From: an uncultured Clostridia bacterium
Lineage (GTDB): Bacteria; Bacillota; Clostridia; TANB77; CAG-508
Direction of reading: 5' to 3'
DNA: 64,000 nucleotides
Assembly (NCBI GenBank): GCA_934167495.1
Contig: CAKPKP010000008.1
Location: 1 to 64,000 of the forward strand
Positions 8,099-16,624 of this stretch are shown in pieces; the first letter of the stretch is position 1; the number at the start of each line of letters is the position of its first letter. Below the pieces are notes generated by a model. The model searched no databases. It saw only the letters and a list, made by a program, of their open reading frames with translations, and was not told the origin of the DNA. The position numbers and the translations under genes are program-made.

Positions 8099-9682
8099 CT
8101 ATTCAATTCCTAAATATTCATTATAAGTACATTCACGGACTATTATATTTTTACCGTCTTTTAAATCAATTACTTTGTTTGCAACTGTTTGAGTTAATTG
8201 ATGGTCATGTGATGTAAATAATATAATTTCTTTGAATTTAGCCATTCCATCATTTAATGCTGTTATACTCTCCATATCAAGATGGTTTGTTGGTTCATCA
8301 AATATTAATAAATTTGCTCCAGATAACATCATTTTAGAAAGTACACATCTTACTTTCTCTCCTCCTGACATTACATTTACTTTCTTTAAAGCTTCTTCTC
8401 CTGAAAATAACATTCTTCCTAAAAATCCTCTTACATATGTTTCATCTGGGTCTTTTGAATATTGACGTAACCAATCAACTATTGTTAAATCCTCATTAAA
8501 TAAATAATTATTGTCTTTTGGGAAATATGTTGTTGTTATTGTTGTTCCCCATTGTATTTCTCCTTCATCTGGCTCTAATTCTCCTGCAAGTATTTGGAAT
8601 AATACTGTTTTTGCAAGCTCATTATCAGATAAGAATGCAACTTTATCTCCTTTTTTTATAGTAAATGATATATTATCTAATAATTTTTCTCCATTTACTG
8701 TTTTGCTTAAATTCTTTACTTCTAAAATTTCTTTTCCAGTTTCTCTATCTGGTTTGAAATCTACATATGGATATTTTCTATTTGATGGTTTTATTTCGTC
8801 TAATTCTATTTTTTCTAAAGATTTTTTTCTTGATGTTGCTTGTTTTGATTTTGATGCGTTTGCACTAAATCTTGCAATAAATTCTTGTAATTCTTTTATT
8901 CTTTCTTCTTTCTTCTTATTTGCTTCCTTCATTTGTTTTAAAGCTAATTGGCTAGATTCATACCAGAAATCATAGTTTCCTGGGTATACTTTTATTTTTC
9001 CAAAATCAACATCTGCTATATGTGTACAAACTTTATTTAAAAAGTATCTATCGTGTGATACTACTATTACAGTATTTTCAAAATCTATTAGGAAATCTTG
9101 TAACCAATTAATAGCTTTCATGTCTAAATCGTTTGTAGGCTCGTCTAGTAATAATACATCTGGATTTCCAAATAAAGCTTGAGCTAAAAGGACTTTAACT
9201 TTATCTTTTGCTTCTATTTCTTTCATATATTTATAATGAATTGATGTATCTATTCCTAAATCATTTAATAATATTGCTGCATCTGATTCTGCATTCCATC
9301 CATCTAATTCGGCAAATCTCTCTTCTAATTTTGCAGCTTTCATACCATCTTCTTCGCTAAAATCTGGTTTTGCATAAATTTCATCTTTTTCTTTCATTAT
9401 TTTATAAAGCTCACTATTTCCCATTATAACTGTATCTAATACAGTATATTCTTCAAATGCGTAGTGGTCTTGTTTTAACATGGATAATCTTTCTCCTTTA
9501 TCCATAGTTACTTCACCTTTACTTGGTTCTATCTCTCCAGATAAAATCTTTAAGAAAGTAGATTTACCAGCACCATTTGCACCTATTAGACCATAACAAT
9601 TTCCCTTTGTAAATTTAATATTTACATCTTCAAATAATACTCTTTTCCCATATCTTAATGTAACACCTACTGAATTTATCAT
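8099..9682 (-). CDS. ykpA: ABC-F family ATPase, YkpA/YbiT type
   Basis: A 527-residue soluble protein with two ATP-binding cassettes joined by a charged helical linker (about residues 240-290) and no membrane segments, the ABC-F layout. Walker A of domain 1 is GANGAGKST (about 35-43), Walker B VLLLDEPTNDLD; domain 2 has a signature MSGGEKVRC and LLIFDEPTNHLD. Close in motif order and length to Bacillus YkpA. ABC-F proteins act on the ribosome (translation factors or antibiotic protection). Odd point: the signature of domain 1 is degenerate (IEAKDKVKVLL in place of LxGGEK) and domain 2 lacks a clean Walker A (LSDNELAKT), which also occurs in YkpA relatives. Directly upstream of tex. Confidence 0.93.
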   Translation of the reverse strand: MINSVGVTLRYGKRVLFEDVNIKFTKGNCYGLIGANGAGKSTFLKILSGEIEPSKGEVTMDKGERLSMLKQDHYAFEEYTVLDTVIMGNSELYKIMKEKDEIYAKPDFSEEDGMKAAKLEERFAELDGWNAESDAAILLNDLGIDTSIHYKYMKEIEAKDKVKVLLAQALFGNPDVLLLDEPTNDLDMKAINWLQDFLIDFENTVIVVSHDRYFLNKVCTHIADVDFGKIKVYPGNYDFWYESSQLALKQMKEANKKKEERIKELQEFIARFSANASKSKQATSRKKSLEKIELDEIKPSNRKYPYVDFKPDRETGKEILEVKNLSKTVNGEKLLDNISFTIKKGDKVAFLSDNELAKTVLFQILAGELEPDEGEIQWGTTITTTYFPKDNNYLFNEDLTIVDWLRQYSKDPDETYVRGFLGRMLFSGEEALKKVNVMSGGEKVRCVLSKMMLSGANLLIFDEPTNHLDMESITALNDGMAKFKEIILFTSHDHQLTQTVANKVIDLKDGKNIIVRECTYNEYLGIE

Positions 9683-9770
9683 ATTATCTCTCCTTCAATT
9701 TAAAATTTCATTTTATTATACCTTATTTTTATTATTATATCAATACTTTGAAAAATTAATCTTAATAGGT

Positions 9771-9842
9771 GTGTCAATGGGGACGGCAGGCTGTCTAAAA
9801 TTCACGATTAAATTTTAGACAGCCTGCCGTCCCTATTGACAC
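9771..9842. repeat. 32-bp near-perfect palindrome (REP/MITE-like)
   Basis: Arms 9771-9802 and 9811-9842 pair over 32 positions with one G-T wobble, loop CACGATTA. The arm reads GTGTCAATGGGGACGGCAGG then CTGTCTAAAATT. Ends GTGTCAA/TTGACAC and core GGGACGG resemble the palindromic repeats mobilised by REP-associated Y1 transposases in Firmicutes. GC content is far above the surrounding DNA. No transposase is in the window. Confidence 0.85.
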
Positions 9843-9844
9843 AA

Positions 9845-9880
9845 AAAGACTTACAAACAATAGAAGCTTGTAAGTCTTTT
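9845..9880 (-). terminator. Terminator of tRNA-Lys(CTT)
   Basis: AAGACTTACAA pairs with TTGTAAGTCTT; on the minus strand it is followed by TTTTT. It abuts the palindrome at 9771-9842. Confidence 0.8.
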
Positions 9881-9883
9881 ATT

Positions 9884-9959
9884 TGGTGCGCCATAGAGGA
9901 ATCGAACCTCCGACCATTTGATTAAGAGTCAACTGCTCTACCAACTGAGCTAATGGCGC
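9884..9959 (-). tRNA. tRNA-Lys (CTT)
   Basis: Cloverleaf with acceptor GCGCCAT/ATGGCGC, D arm AGCTCAGTTGGTAGAGC, anticodon loop CTCTTAA (anticodon CTT), T arm with GGTTCGATTCC and encoded CCA. Read leftward, followed by a terminator. Confidence 0.95.
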
Positions 9960-10057
9960 ATAAATTTTACGAATATTATTGTAGCACACTTTTTTATAAT
10001 TGTATAGTACTTTTTAAAATTTTTTTAAAGCTATATTTTTAGACTTAATATACATTT

Positions 10058-10081
10058 GAAGGGGCTGTAAAATGCCCCTTC
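10058..10081 (-). terminator. Hairpin 3' of mecA
   Basis: GAAGGGG (10058-10064) pairs with CCCCTTC (10075-10081) around an 10-base loop. The T run after it on the minus strand is poor, so it may be a stabilising hairpin or a weak terminator. Confidence 0.45.
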
Positions 10082-10107
10082 ACTTTTCTTTACTTGTTCA
10101 ATTTATT

Positions 10108-10725
10108 TTAAAAATATTTTAGTCCTGTTTTTATTGCGTTTGTTTTTACTATAATTGTACCATATTCTTTTAATTTATTTTCAAATGTCTCTGCATTTCT
10201 TATACTCTTTGCAAATTCTGACATTGAAGTGCAAAAAGAATTAAACACTATTGGTTCAATTTTATTGTTTTTGAAAACTAAATAATATTTTTCATTATAT
10301 TTATATAATATATTACTTTTTATATAATCTTTTATAGTTACAAATATAGAATTATTTAAATAATTGCAAAAATCACAGAAATCTTCAAAATTCTCAAATT
10401 CAAATATAGATGTGTTGGATTTTCCTAATGTTTCTATTTTCTTTTTTATATGTAATTTTTTCTTTGTAAATTTATTTTGTTCTTGTATTCTTGTAACAGT
10501 GAAAATAAAGTTACCATTTGACATTGCCAATGCTTCTATTGCAATTCTATAATTTTCTGTTGAAAATCCTATTTCTCTTTCTGCCTCATCTAACATATCC
10601 AAAAAGAATGATTGTGTTTCTATTGGGTTAGACATAAATGAATGAAAATCAACATTTTTATTTTTTAATTCTTCAAGATTTAGTGTAATTCTTATTTTAT
10701 CTTCATTTAGTTTTTCAATTTTCAT
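10108..10725 (-). CDS. mecA: Adaptor protein MecA
   Basis: A 205-residue MecA. The N-terminal domain (MKIEKLNEDKIRITLNLEEL, then FFLDMLDEAEREIGFSTENY) recruits substrates and the C-terminal domain (from about 95, FENFEDFCDFCNYL... to the end) binds the ClpC ATPase, delivering proteins to ClpCP; in Bacillus the classic substrate is the competence factor ComK. The ATG at 10725 has AGGAGG 8 bases upstream; an in-frame ATG at 10746 is upstream of that ribosome site and is rejected. The linker between domains is short and Lys-rich (KKKLHIKKKIET). It stands alone, about 6 kb from the dprA/comM uptake genes. Confidence 0.9.
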   Translation of the reverse strand: MKIEKLNEDKIRITLNLEELKNKNVDFHSFMSNPIETQSFFLDMLDEAEREIGFSTENYRIAIEALAMSNGNFIFTVTRIQEQNKFTKKKLHIKKKIETLGKSNTSIFEFENFEDFCDFCNYLNNSIFVTIKDYIKSNILYKYNEKYYLVFKNNKIEPIVFNSFCTSMSEFAKSIRNAETFENKLKEYGTIIVKTNAIKTGLKYF

Positions 10726-10939
10726 TCTACAACCTCCTCGTAACATTATATAAGTATTATACTACATTTTTTTGAATTATTAAATATTAATTTTTGGTAA
10801 TTCTATATAGTATATTTATTTTTAAAGCTTTTTGTACTTATTTTTGAATATTTTTTATTCGATTTAAACTATTAGAATAAATAATTAAGAATATTTACTA
10901 CAAAGATTATAACATTTATTTAGATTTAAAATAACACTA

Positions 10940-11014
10940 TGGTGCGACTAGAGGGACTTGAACCCCCCTCCCGGGTTTCGTAGACCCGTATACTATCCAC
11001 TATACTATAGTCGC
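10940..11014 (-). tRNA. tRNA-Arg (ACG)
   Basis: Acceptor GCGACTA/TAGTCGC, anticodon stem CGGGT/ACCCG, loop CTACGAA with anticodon ACG, T arm GGTTCAAGTCC and encoded CCA. With A34 converted to inosine it reads CGU, CGC and CGA but not CGG. This matters for the CGG frameshift sites in this window. Confidence 0.95.
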
Positions 11015-11151
11015 ATATAGATATATTATTATTATATGTTGACTTTGTTGATTTGTCAATTATTTTTTCATTTTTCAATCATTTGCTAATTATATAATTT
11101 ATTGTACTTAATGTTTAGCAAAATTTAATTCTTATTTTTTTCAAAAAACTC

Positions 11152-11180
11152 TTGCAAACTGTAACCAAATGTGCTATATT
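11152..11180 (+). promoter_or_regulatory. Promoter of tRNA-Pro
   Basis: TTGCAA (11152-11157), 17 bases, TATATT (11175-11180), ending 21 bases before the tRNA. Confidence 0.7.
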
Positions 11181-11201
11181 ATATAAGTATCAATTAACTA
11201 T

Positions 11202-11277
11202 CGAGGTGTAGCGCAGTTGGTAGCGCGCGTGGTTTGGGACCATGAGGCCGCAGGTTCGATCCCTGTCACCTCGACCA
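11202..11277 (+). tRNA. tRNA-Pro (TGG)
   Basis: Acceptor CGAGGTG/CACCTCG, anticodon loop TTTGGGA with anticodon TGG, T arm GGTTCGATCC, encoded CCA. Has its own promoter and a terminator directly after it. Confidence 0.95.
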
Positions 11278-11282
11278 TATTT

Positions 11283-11312
11283 AGAAGAATTCATAAGAGT
11301 TCTTCTTTTTTT
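11283..11312 (+). terminator. Terminator of tRNA-Pro
   Basis: AGAAGAATTC pairs with GAGTTCTTCT (one wobble), loop ATAA, followed by TTTTTTT. Confidence 0.8.
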
Positions 11313-11351
11313 GCAATTTTTTGCAAAAATCCAGATGATTCATAAAAATTC

Positions 11352-11396
11352 AAAAATGCTATTTTCTAAGAAAGTTAGAAATAGCATTTTTATTTC
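11352..11396. terminator. Hairpin between tRNA-Pro and ABC exporter
   Basis: AAAAATGCTATTT pairs with GAAATAGCATTTTTA around AGTTTCTT-like loop bases. T runs on both sides, so it probably closes the leftward ABC exporter unit and backs up the tRNA terminator. Confidence 0.65.
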
Positions 11397-11459
11397 TTAT
11401 AAAAAATATTTAATTTTCATTTTTTTAATATTATTTCTATATTGTAATAATCTTAAAAA

Positions 11460-13193
11460 TTATACAGTTATTGCTGTTTCTTCATTTTCATATAGTTTTT
11501 GATATTCATGGCTTGTACTAATTAATTCTTTATGTGTCCCATTAGCAATGATTTTATGATTATGTAATAAAAATATATTATCTGCATCAACAATTGTACT
11601 TAATCTATGAGCTACAATAATAACAGTATGATCTTTAGATAATTCCTTCATAACATTTTTAATTTTCTCTTGGTTATTATTATCTAGTGCACTTGTTGCC
11701 TCATCTAATAATATAATCTTTGACTCTTTAATTAAAGCCCTAGCAATAGCTATTCTTTGTTTTTGTCCTCCGCTTAATATAACTCCATTTTCTCCAACTA
11801 ATGTATTATATCCATCTTTCATTGTAATTATATCATCATGTATTTGAGCTTTTTTACATACTGCCATTATTTCTTCATCAGTTGCTTTTGGTTTTGCTAA
11901 TTTAATATTATCTTTAATTGATAAATTAAAAATATATGGTGATTGTGAAACAATAGAAATGTTATTTCTAATAGTATTTTCAGATAATTCATTAATATCA
12001 ATATTATTTATAAAAATTTTTCCACTGTTTAATTTATAGTTTTTTCCTATTAATTTTAATATTGTAGATTTCCCTTCACCACTTTTACCTACAAATGCTA
12101 CCATTGTATTAGCTTTTATTTCAAAACTTAAATTTTGGAACAATTCTTTATTATTATATTGAAAATTTACATTTTGAAATTCTATATTTCCTGTTACATT
12201 TGATATTTCAATATTACCATATGAGTCTTTAGTAAATGTGTTATAATCAATAATGTCTAAAACTCTTATTGCAGATACTTTTCCATCAGCAAGTTTCTCT
12301 CTTACTTCAGATATATAATCTATTAAATTTAATACCTTATTCTTGTATAAGAATATTATTAAGAAAGAACTTACTTGTAATACATGATTTGTTATGAAAT
12401 AAACAGAAATAATTATAAACAAGAAATCTAATATATGTTGAAAAGCTTTAATATATCTATTCCAGGTTCTTCTTGTGTGTATTCTTTTTATATCATAACT
12501 TATTACATCTTTTTGTCTTATATTAATTCTATTTAATAATGTATTTTTTAAATTTAAATTTTGAACTTCTCTAATTCCTCTTATCATGTCCGTATATATT
12601 CCAACGATTTCTTCATCTTTTTGCTTATATTTAGTTTTTGCATTTTTATAATAAAATAATTTTTTAGAAGTTAAAATATATACCAGTATAACATTTAATA
12701 TTAAAAATAATCCTAAATATTTGTTAAGATACAATACATATATAATAAAACTTAAATTTAAAATAATTCCAGATAAATCATCCGTTATATAATCAAATAA
12801 TTCAGAAAGTTCTGATGTATCTTTATTTAATCTTGAAATAAATATCCCTGAATTAGTATTGTCAAAATTTTTTAATTCAAAATTAGTTAAACTTTCTATC
12901 ATATCATGCTTTAAATCAAAATTTACTTTTCCATTAAGTTTTAAAACTGCTCTTGACCATAAGTTAGTGACTATTTCTATTACAATTCTTAATACCATAA
13001 GGAAAAACGCAACTTTTAATATATTAGATTTATCAAAGTTCTCAAAATATCCTAACATTTTACCTTCGTAAATAGGAGAAAGTAATGATATTCCAGCATA
13101 GCTTAAGCTTAATATAATTACTATAATGCATAAGAATTTGTACCTATTATAATATTTAAATAATTTAATTAAACTTTTTGTATCTTTTTTCAT
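11460..13193 (-). CDS. ABC exporter, fused membrane and ATPase domains
   Basis: A 577-residue half-transporter. Six membrane helices fill residues about 15-290 (for example FLCIIVIILSLSYAGISLL and LGLFLILNVILVYILTS); the ATPase has Walker A GKSGEGKST (about 372), Q-loop SIVSQSP, signature LSGGQKQRIA, Walker B IILLDEATSALD and a switch His in IIVAHRLST. Such type IV exporters work as homo- or heterodimers; substrates range from lipids to peptides and cannot be told here. No second subunit follows. The small P-loop kinase-like gene ends 2 bases upstream, and the GNAT gene before that, so the three look like one small accessory operon. Confidence 0.9.
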   Translation of the reverse strand: MKKDTKSLIKLFKYYNRYKFLCIIVIILSLSYAGISLLSPIYEGKMLGYFENFDKSNILKVAFFLMVLRIVIEIVTNLWSRAVLKLNGKVNFDLKHDMIESLTNFELKNFDNTNSGIFISRLNKDTSELSELFDYITDDLSGIILNLSFIIYVLYLNKYLGLFLILNVILVYILTSKKLFYYKNAKTKYKQKDEEIVGIYTDMIRGIREVQNLNLKNTLLNRINIRQKDVISYDIKRIHTRRTWNRYIKAFQHILDFLFIIISVYFITNHVLQVSSFLIIFLYKNKVLNLIDYISEVREKLADGKVSAIRVLDIIDYNTFTKDSYGNIEISNVTGNIEFQNVNFQYNNKELFQNLSFEIKANTMVAFVGKSGEGKSTILKLIGKNYKLNSGKIFINNIDINELSENTIRNNISIVSQSPYIFNLSIKDNIKLAKPKATDEEIMAVCKKAQIHDDIITMKDGYNTLVGENGVILSGGQKQRIAIARALIKESKIILLDEATSALDNNNQEKIKNVMKELSKDHTVIIVAHRLSTIVDADNIFLLHNHKIIANGTHKELISTSHEYQKLYENEETAITV

Positions 13194-13195
13194 TT

Positions 13196-13705
13196 TTATT
13201 CTCCATTTAATAAATCCATTTTAATTAAAACATCTTCTAAACATTCTTCTTTATCAATAAATATAACATTCTTTATATTATATTCTTTTATTTTAGGATA
13301 CCATAACTCAACCTTTTCTTTAATAGATTGAGCCCAGCTTTCAGTATTTCCCCTCTCTATACATCTCTGCTTTAAAATATCTCCTGAATCTAATTTCGGA
13401 TAAGCTAAATAAAAATCAATTTTATTTTTGTTAAAATATTCTAATAAGTTCCAATGCATAGATGTTAAAACTATATCATATTTTTCTCTAGCCTCTAATA
13501 TAGCATTAATATAATTTTTAGGAAATTCATCATTTGGAATTCTTTCTTTTTTTCCCTTATTTTTTTCTATTTCTGAAAGAGTCATTTCGTTATCATACTT
13601 CCATTGATATAAACTTGATTCTAAGTCTATTATATTATCATATTTTTCTGCTAATGTTGTTTTACCTATGGCAGTAAATCCAGCTATTATAATTCCTTGC
13701 TTCAT
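13196..13705 (-). CDS. Small P-loop nucleotide kinase-like protein
   Basis: A 169-residue protein with Walker A GFTAIGKTTLA at its very start (residues about 9-19), a conserved Asp-Leu-Glu-Ser after the second strand (IIDLESSLYQW) and a later LID-like Arg stretch (LKQRCIERGNTESW). The layout fits small nucleoside or nucleotide kinases of the adenylate-kinase/dephospho-CoA-kinase fold, often seen in phage and accessory regions, but the substrate cannot be assigned. The gene is directly upstream of the ABC exporter (2-base gap). Ribosome site AAGGAGTAT precedes the ATG. Confidence 0.65.
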   Translation of the reverse strand: MKQGIIIAGFTAIGKTTLAEKYDNIIDLESSLYQWKYDNEMTLSEIEKNKGKKERIPNDEFPKNYINAILEAREKYDIVLTSMHWNLLEYFNKNKIDFYLAYPKLDSGDILKQRCIERGNTESWAQSIKEKVELWYPKIKEYNIKNVIFIDKEECLEDVLIKMDLLNGE

Positions 13706-13740
13706 AGATACTCCTTTTTTTCTTTTTTATAAGATATATA

Positions 13741-14316
13741 TTATTTTATATTTTTATTTCTAATATAATCTCCATCAAATTCACTTTCAAGTATATCCAT
13801 ATGTAATTTATCATAATATTTTCCATTTAAAAATATTTCTTCTCTACTGCAACCTGTATCAACAAATCCACATTTTAAATAACATTTGTGTGCTCTTTCA
13901 TTTACAGAAATAAGGTCTAATCTTATACTATGCAAATTAAGATATTTAAAACCATATTCTAATAATAGTTTTATAGCCTCTGTTCCATATCCATTATCTC
14001 TAAACTCTTTATCTCCAATAAATATTCCTAATACAGCACTTCTTTCAATCCAATTAAATTTATCTAATCCTATAGTTCCAATTAGTTTGTTATTGTTTAA
14101 ATCAATAATATTAAAATTTCTACTTTCAGTATTTTTTGATGAATTCTCAAGCCATTCCTTTTCTGCCATGCTTGTTACTACTTGACTACTTCTCCCAATA
14201 AAATCAGTTACTTGAAAATCATTCATCCATTCAGTAAATTTTTCAATTTCTTCATCAGAAACTCCTTTTGGAGATAAATATATTCTGTCGCCAACTATTT
14301 TCTTAAAATATTGCAT
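13741..14316 (-). CDS. GNAT acetyltransferase, RimJ/RimL type
   Basis: A 191-residue GNAT protein. Acetyl-CoA binding block is IFIGDKEFRDNGYGTEAIKL (about 95-114) with the RxxGYGT form of the Q/RxxGxG/A motif; motif B follows as INSVNERAHKCYLKCGFVD-like text (VNERAHKCYLKCGF, about 140-153). This pattern is typical of the RimJ/RimL/SpeG branch, which acetylates protein N-termini, polyamines or small molecules. Substrate unknown. Ribosome site AAAGGAGC lies before the ATG. Followed closely by the kinase-like gene. Confidence 0.85.
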   Translation of the reverse strand: MQYFKKIVGDRIYLSPKGVSDEEIEKFTEWMNDFQVTDFIGRSSQVVTSMAEKEWLENSSKNTESRNFNIIDLNNNKLIGTIGLDKFNWIERSAVLGIFIGDKEFRDNGYGTEAIKLLLEYGFKYLNLHSIRLDLISVNERAHKCYLKCGFVDTGCSREEIFLNGKYYDKLHMDILESEFDGDYIRNKNIK

Positions 14317-14406
14317 AATTCTCTGCTCCTTTCAAATTTTAAATAATTATTGTTTTCTGTAATTATATTTTTAATAATGGTTCATTTATACTATGATTAA
14401 TCATTG

Positions 14407-14943
14407 TTATTTTTTATATCTCTTAATTTCACAATTTTTTGCTCCTATTCCTAATAGAGTTTCTCTTTGTGGTATACCTTCAAAATAACATCTTACTGGT
14501 ATGCTAACTCCTCCATGTGAGACTAATAATATTTTTTTATCACTATATTTCTGATTTAAGTCATCTAAAAAAGCATACACTCTTTTAAAAAATTTCTGAA
14601 TATTCTCTGCATTTTTGTATTTTATATTTTTATCATAACTCCAAAAATCTCCAAAATTAAATTCTTCTTTATTTACTCCCTCAAATTCTCCAAAATCTCT
14701 TTCTATAATTCTATCATCTATTATTAATTCTATTTTTTTATTTTTGTTTATTATATTAGCTGTTTGAATAGTTCTTTTTAATGGTGAGCATATTATTAAA
14801 TCTATATTTTCTTTTTCTAAAAGTCCTCTTGCATTTTCAGCTTGATTAATTCCTGTTTCATTTAATTCTATGTTTGCTAATCCTTGTACTTTTTTTTGTA
14901 CATTCCAATCTGTTTGTCCATGTCTTACAAATAAAATATCCAT
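14407..14943 (-). CDS. Histidine phosphatase family protein (phosphoglycerate-mutase-like)
   Basis: A 178-residue member of the cofactor-dependent phosphatase branch. The catalytic His lies in FVRHGQTDWN (about residues 5-14), with the paired motifs SPLKRTIQTA (about 56-65), RDFGEFEG (about 87) and the second His in LLVSHGGVSI (about 140-149). All catalytic residues are present. Such small members hydrolyse phosphate esters (sugar phosphates, nucleotides, alpha-ribazole phosphate); the sequence does not decide among them. Stands alone with GGAG upstream of the ATG at 14943. Confidence 0.88.
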   Translation of the reverse strand: MDILFVRHGQTDWNVQKKVQGLANIELNETGINQAENARGLLEKENIDLIICSPLKRTIQTANIINKNKKIELIIDDRIIERDFGEFEGVNKEEFNFGDFWSYDKNIKYKNAENIQKFFKRVYAFLDDLNQKYSDKKILLVSHGGVSIPVRCYFEGIPQRETLLGIGAKNCEIKRYKK

Positions 14944-15021
14944 TTTTTCTCCTTGTATTTAATTTTTTCTAGTATAACATGTACGATTTATTTTATCAAT
15001 CTTATTTTATACAACTATAAC

Positions 15022-15056
15022 AAAATAGGAGTTCAAAAAAGAACTCCTATTTTATG
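15022..15056 (-). terminator. Terminator of the AI-2E family permease gene
   Basis: AAAATAGGAGTTC pairs with GAACTCCTATTTT around AAAAAA; T-rich on both strands. Confidence 0.85.
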
Positions 15057-15068
15057 AATTTTATATTT

Positions 15069-16196
15069 TTAATATATATTATTTTTAGAATTTTTATATT
15101 CTATATAATCTAATAAAATTATCTTTATTATAGCAACTACTGGAACTGCTAAGAACATTCCAAGTACTCCAAAATATGCTCCTCCAACTGTTACAGAGAA
15201 TATTACTAATATTGGACTCACTTTTAATGAATTTCCTAATATTCTTGGATTTATTATATTTGCATCTATTTGTTGAATAATAATAACTACTATTGCAAGC
15301 CATATTGCTTTTGCAAATCCTCCTGTAAAAATTGTAATTAGTATAGATAATCCAACTCCTATTATAGCTCCAAAATATGGGATTATATTTAAAATTCCTA
15401 TTAAAAATCCTAATAATACTGAATATTTTACTCCCATTATTGACATTGCAATTGATGTTAATATTCCAACTAATATACCGTCTAATACTTGACTAGATAT
15501 AAATTTAAAAAATATTTCATTTGTTTTTGAACTATATTCGCTTATTAAATCACTTACTTTTTTATCGAAAATAGCTCTATTTAATTTAGAAAAGAATCTT
15601 TTTATTTCTCCTCTTTCTAATAAAATGTATACAGAAACTACTAATGTAACAAACATATCAAATAGAGTATTTGCTATTCCAAGAACTCTTTTTAAATAAT
15701 TACTTATATTTTCAGGACTTATCATTGTAGAAAAGTCTATTTTTTGTAAATTTGATATAATATTTTGTATAGCTTCTCTACTTATAAAAGATTCTTCTGG
15801 CAAATCATTAACGAAATTTATTGCACTATTATAATAATTTGGTAAATTAACTACTAATTCACTAATACTTTCATATACCGCAGGTAATACAAAATTAATT
15901 ATTATTACTAATAAAATTAAAGCTATTAAATATACTGTAAATACACTTATTCCTCTCGCATGTTTTTTAAATAATTTAAGTTTAGATTTTTTAAAGGTTC
16001 TCTCTATACTTCTTGCTGGAATATAAAATAAATATGCAATTATTATTGCCATTACAAATGGCATCATCAAATTAAATAAATTTGATATAAAATCCATTAT
16101 ATATGTAAAACTATCTAGTGTTTTATAAACAAAAATAACTGTAACTATTAAACTAAACCAATATATCCATCTTTTCCAGTTCTTCTTATTCTCCAT
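15069..16196 (-). CDS. AI-2E family transporter (PerM/YtvI-like)
   Basis: A 375-residue membrane protein of the AI-2E/PerM family. About eight hydrophobic segments are visible, starting with WIYWFSLIVTVIFVYKTL and LMMPFVMAIIIAYLFYIPA, then a soluble helical part (residues about 110-160), and a C-terminal block with the family's GxxxGxxxxIPYFG pattern (FLIGILNIIPYFGAIIGVG) and NPRILGNSLKVSP. Members have been linked to export of small molecules and to Na+/H+ exchange; annotation by name alone does not prove transport of autoinducer 2. GGGAGAAC before the ATG. Stands alone with its own terminator. Confidence 0.88.
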   Translation of the reverse strand: MENKKNWKRWIYWFSLIVTVIFVYKTLDSFTYIMDFISNLFNLMMPFVMAIIIAYLFYIPARSIERTFKKSKLKLFKKHARGISVFTVYLIALILLVIIINFVLPAVYESISELVVNLPNYYNSAINFVNDLPEESFISREAIQNIISNLQKIDFSTMISPENISNYLKRVLGIANTLFDMFVTLVVSVYILLERGEIKRFFSKLNRAIFDKKVSDLISEYSSKTNEIFFKFISSQVLDGILVGILTSIAMSIMGVKYSVLLGFLIGILNIIPYFGAIIGVGLSILITIFTGGFAKAIWLAIVVIIIQQIDANIINPRILGNSLKVSPILVIFSVTVGGAYFGVLGMFLAVPVVAIIKIILLDYIEYKNSKNNIY

Positions 16197-16270
16197 TTTG
16201 TTCTCCCTTCTTTATTGAATTTAAGTTACTTTTTTATTATACCATATATTTTTTATATTGGAAATATTAT

Positions 16271-16624
16271 TTATATTACTTGCTTAAAATGTTTTATTAT
16301 TGTTCCTTTTTTTGATATATATACTTCTATAACATCAAATCTTATATTAGCATTTTCACTTTTAGTTTTTACTAAATAATACATTGCTGTATTTTTTATA
16401 TGTTTAATTTTAATATTATTTACAGCTTCTATTGGTCTACCATATTTAAAATTTCTTCTAGACTTAACTTCTATAAATATAATTTCATTTTTTTCTTTTG
16501 CTATTATATCTATTTCACCATAATATGAATTGAAATTTCTTTCTAATATTTTATAATTATTTTCTTCTAAATATTTTACAGATATATCTTCTCCATATTT
16601 ACCAATTTTCTTTTTTATATACAC
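16271..16624 (-). CDS. yraN: YraN family endonuclease-like protein
   Basis: A 117-residue UPF0102/YraN protein. Holliday-resolvase-like core motifs are complete: GKYGEDISVKYLEENNYKIL (about 7-26), YYGEIDIIAKEKNEIIFIEVK (about 34-54) with the catalytic Glu-Asp-Glu-x-Lys set. Function unproven; often next to dprA and genes for DNA processing. It starts with GTG at 16624, whose G is the last base of the dprA stop (TAGTG), a 1-base overlap that points to translational coupling and that only makes sense if ribosomes reach the +1 frame of dprA. Last gene of the comM-dprA-yraN operon. Confidence 0.9.
   Translation of the reverse strand: MYIKKKIGKYGEDISVKYLEENNYKILERNFNSYYGEIDIIAKEKNEIIFIEVKSRRNFKYGRPIEAVNNIKIKHIKNTAMYYLVKTKSENANIRFDVIEVYISKKGTIIKHFKQVI

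Noticed and set aside
11460..14316. Lantibiotic or bacteriocin cluster around the ABC exporter
   Set aside because: No precursor peptide, peptidase domain or modification enzyme is seen; the neighbours are a kinase-like P-loop protein and an acetyltransferase.
15094..15303. 69-residue frame inside the AI-2E permease gene
   Set aside because: It is an out-of-frame shadow on the same strand of a well-conserved gene.
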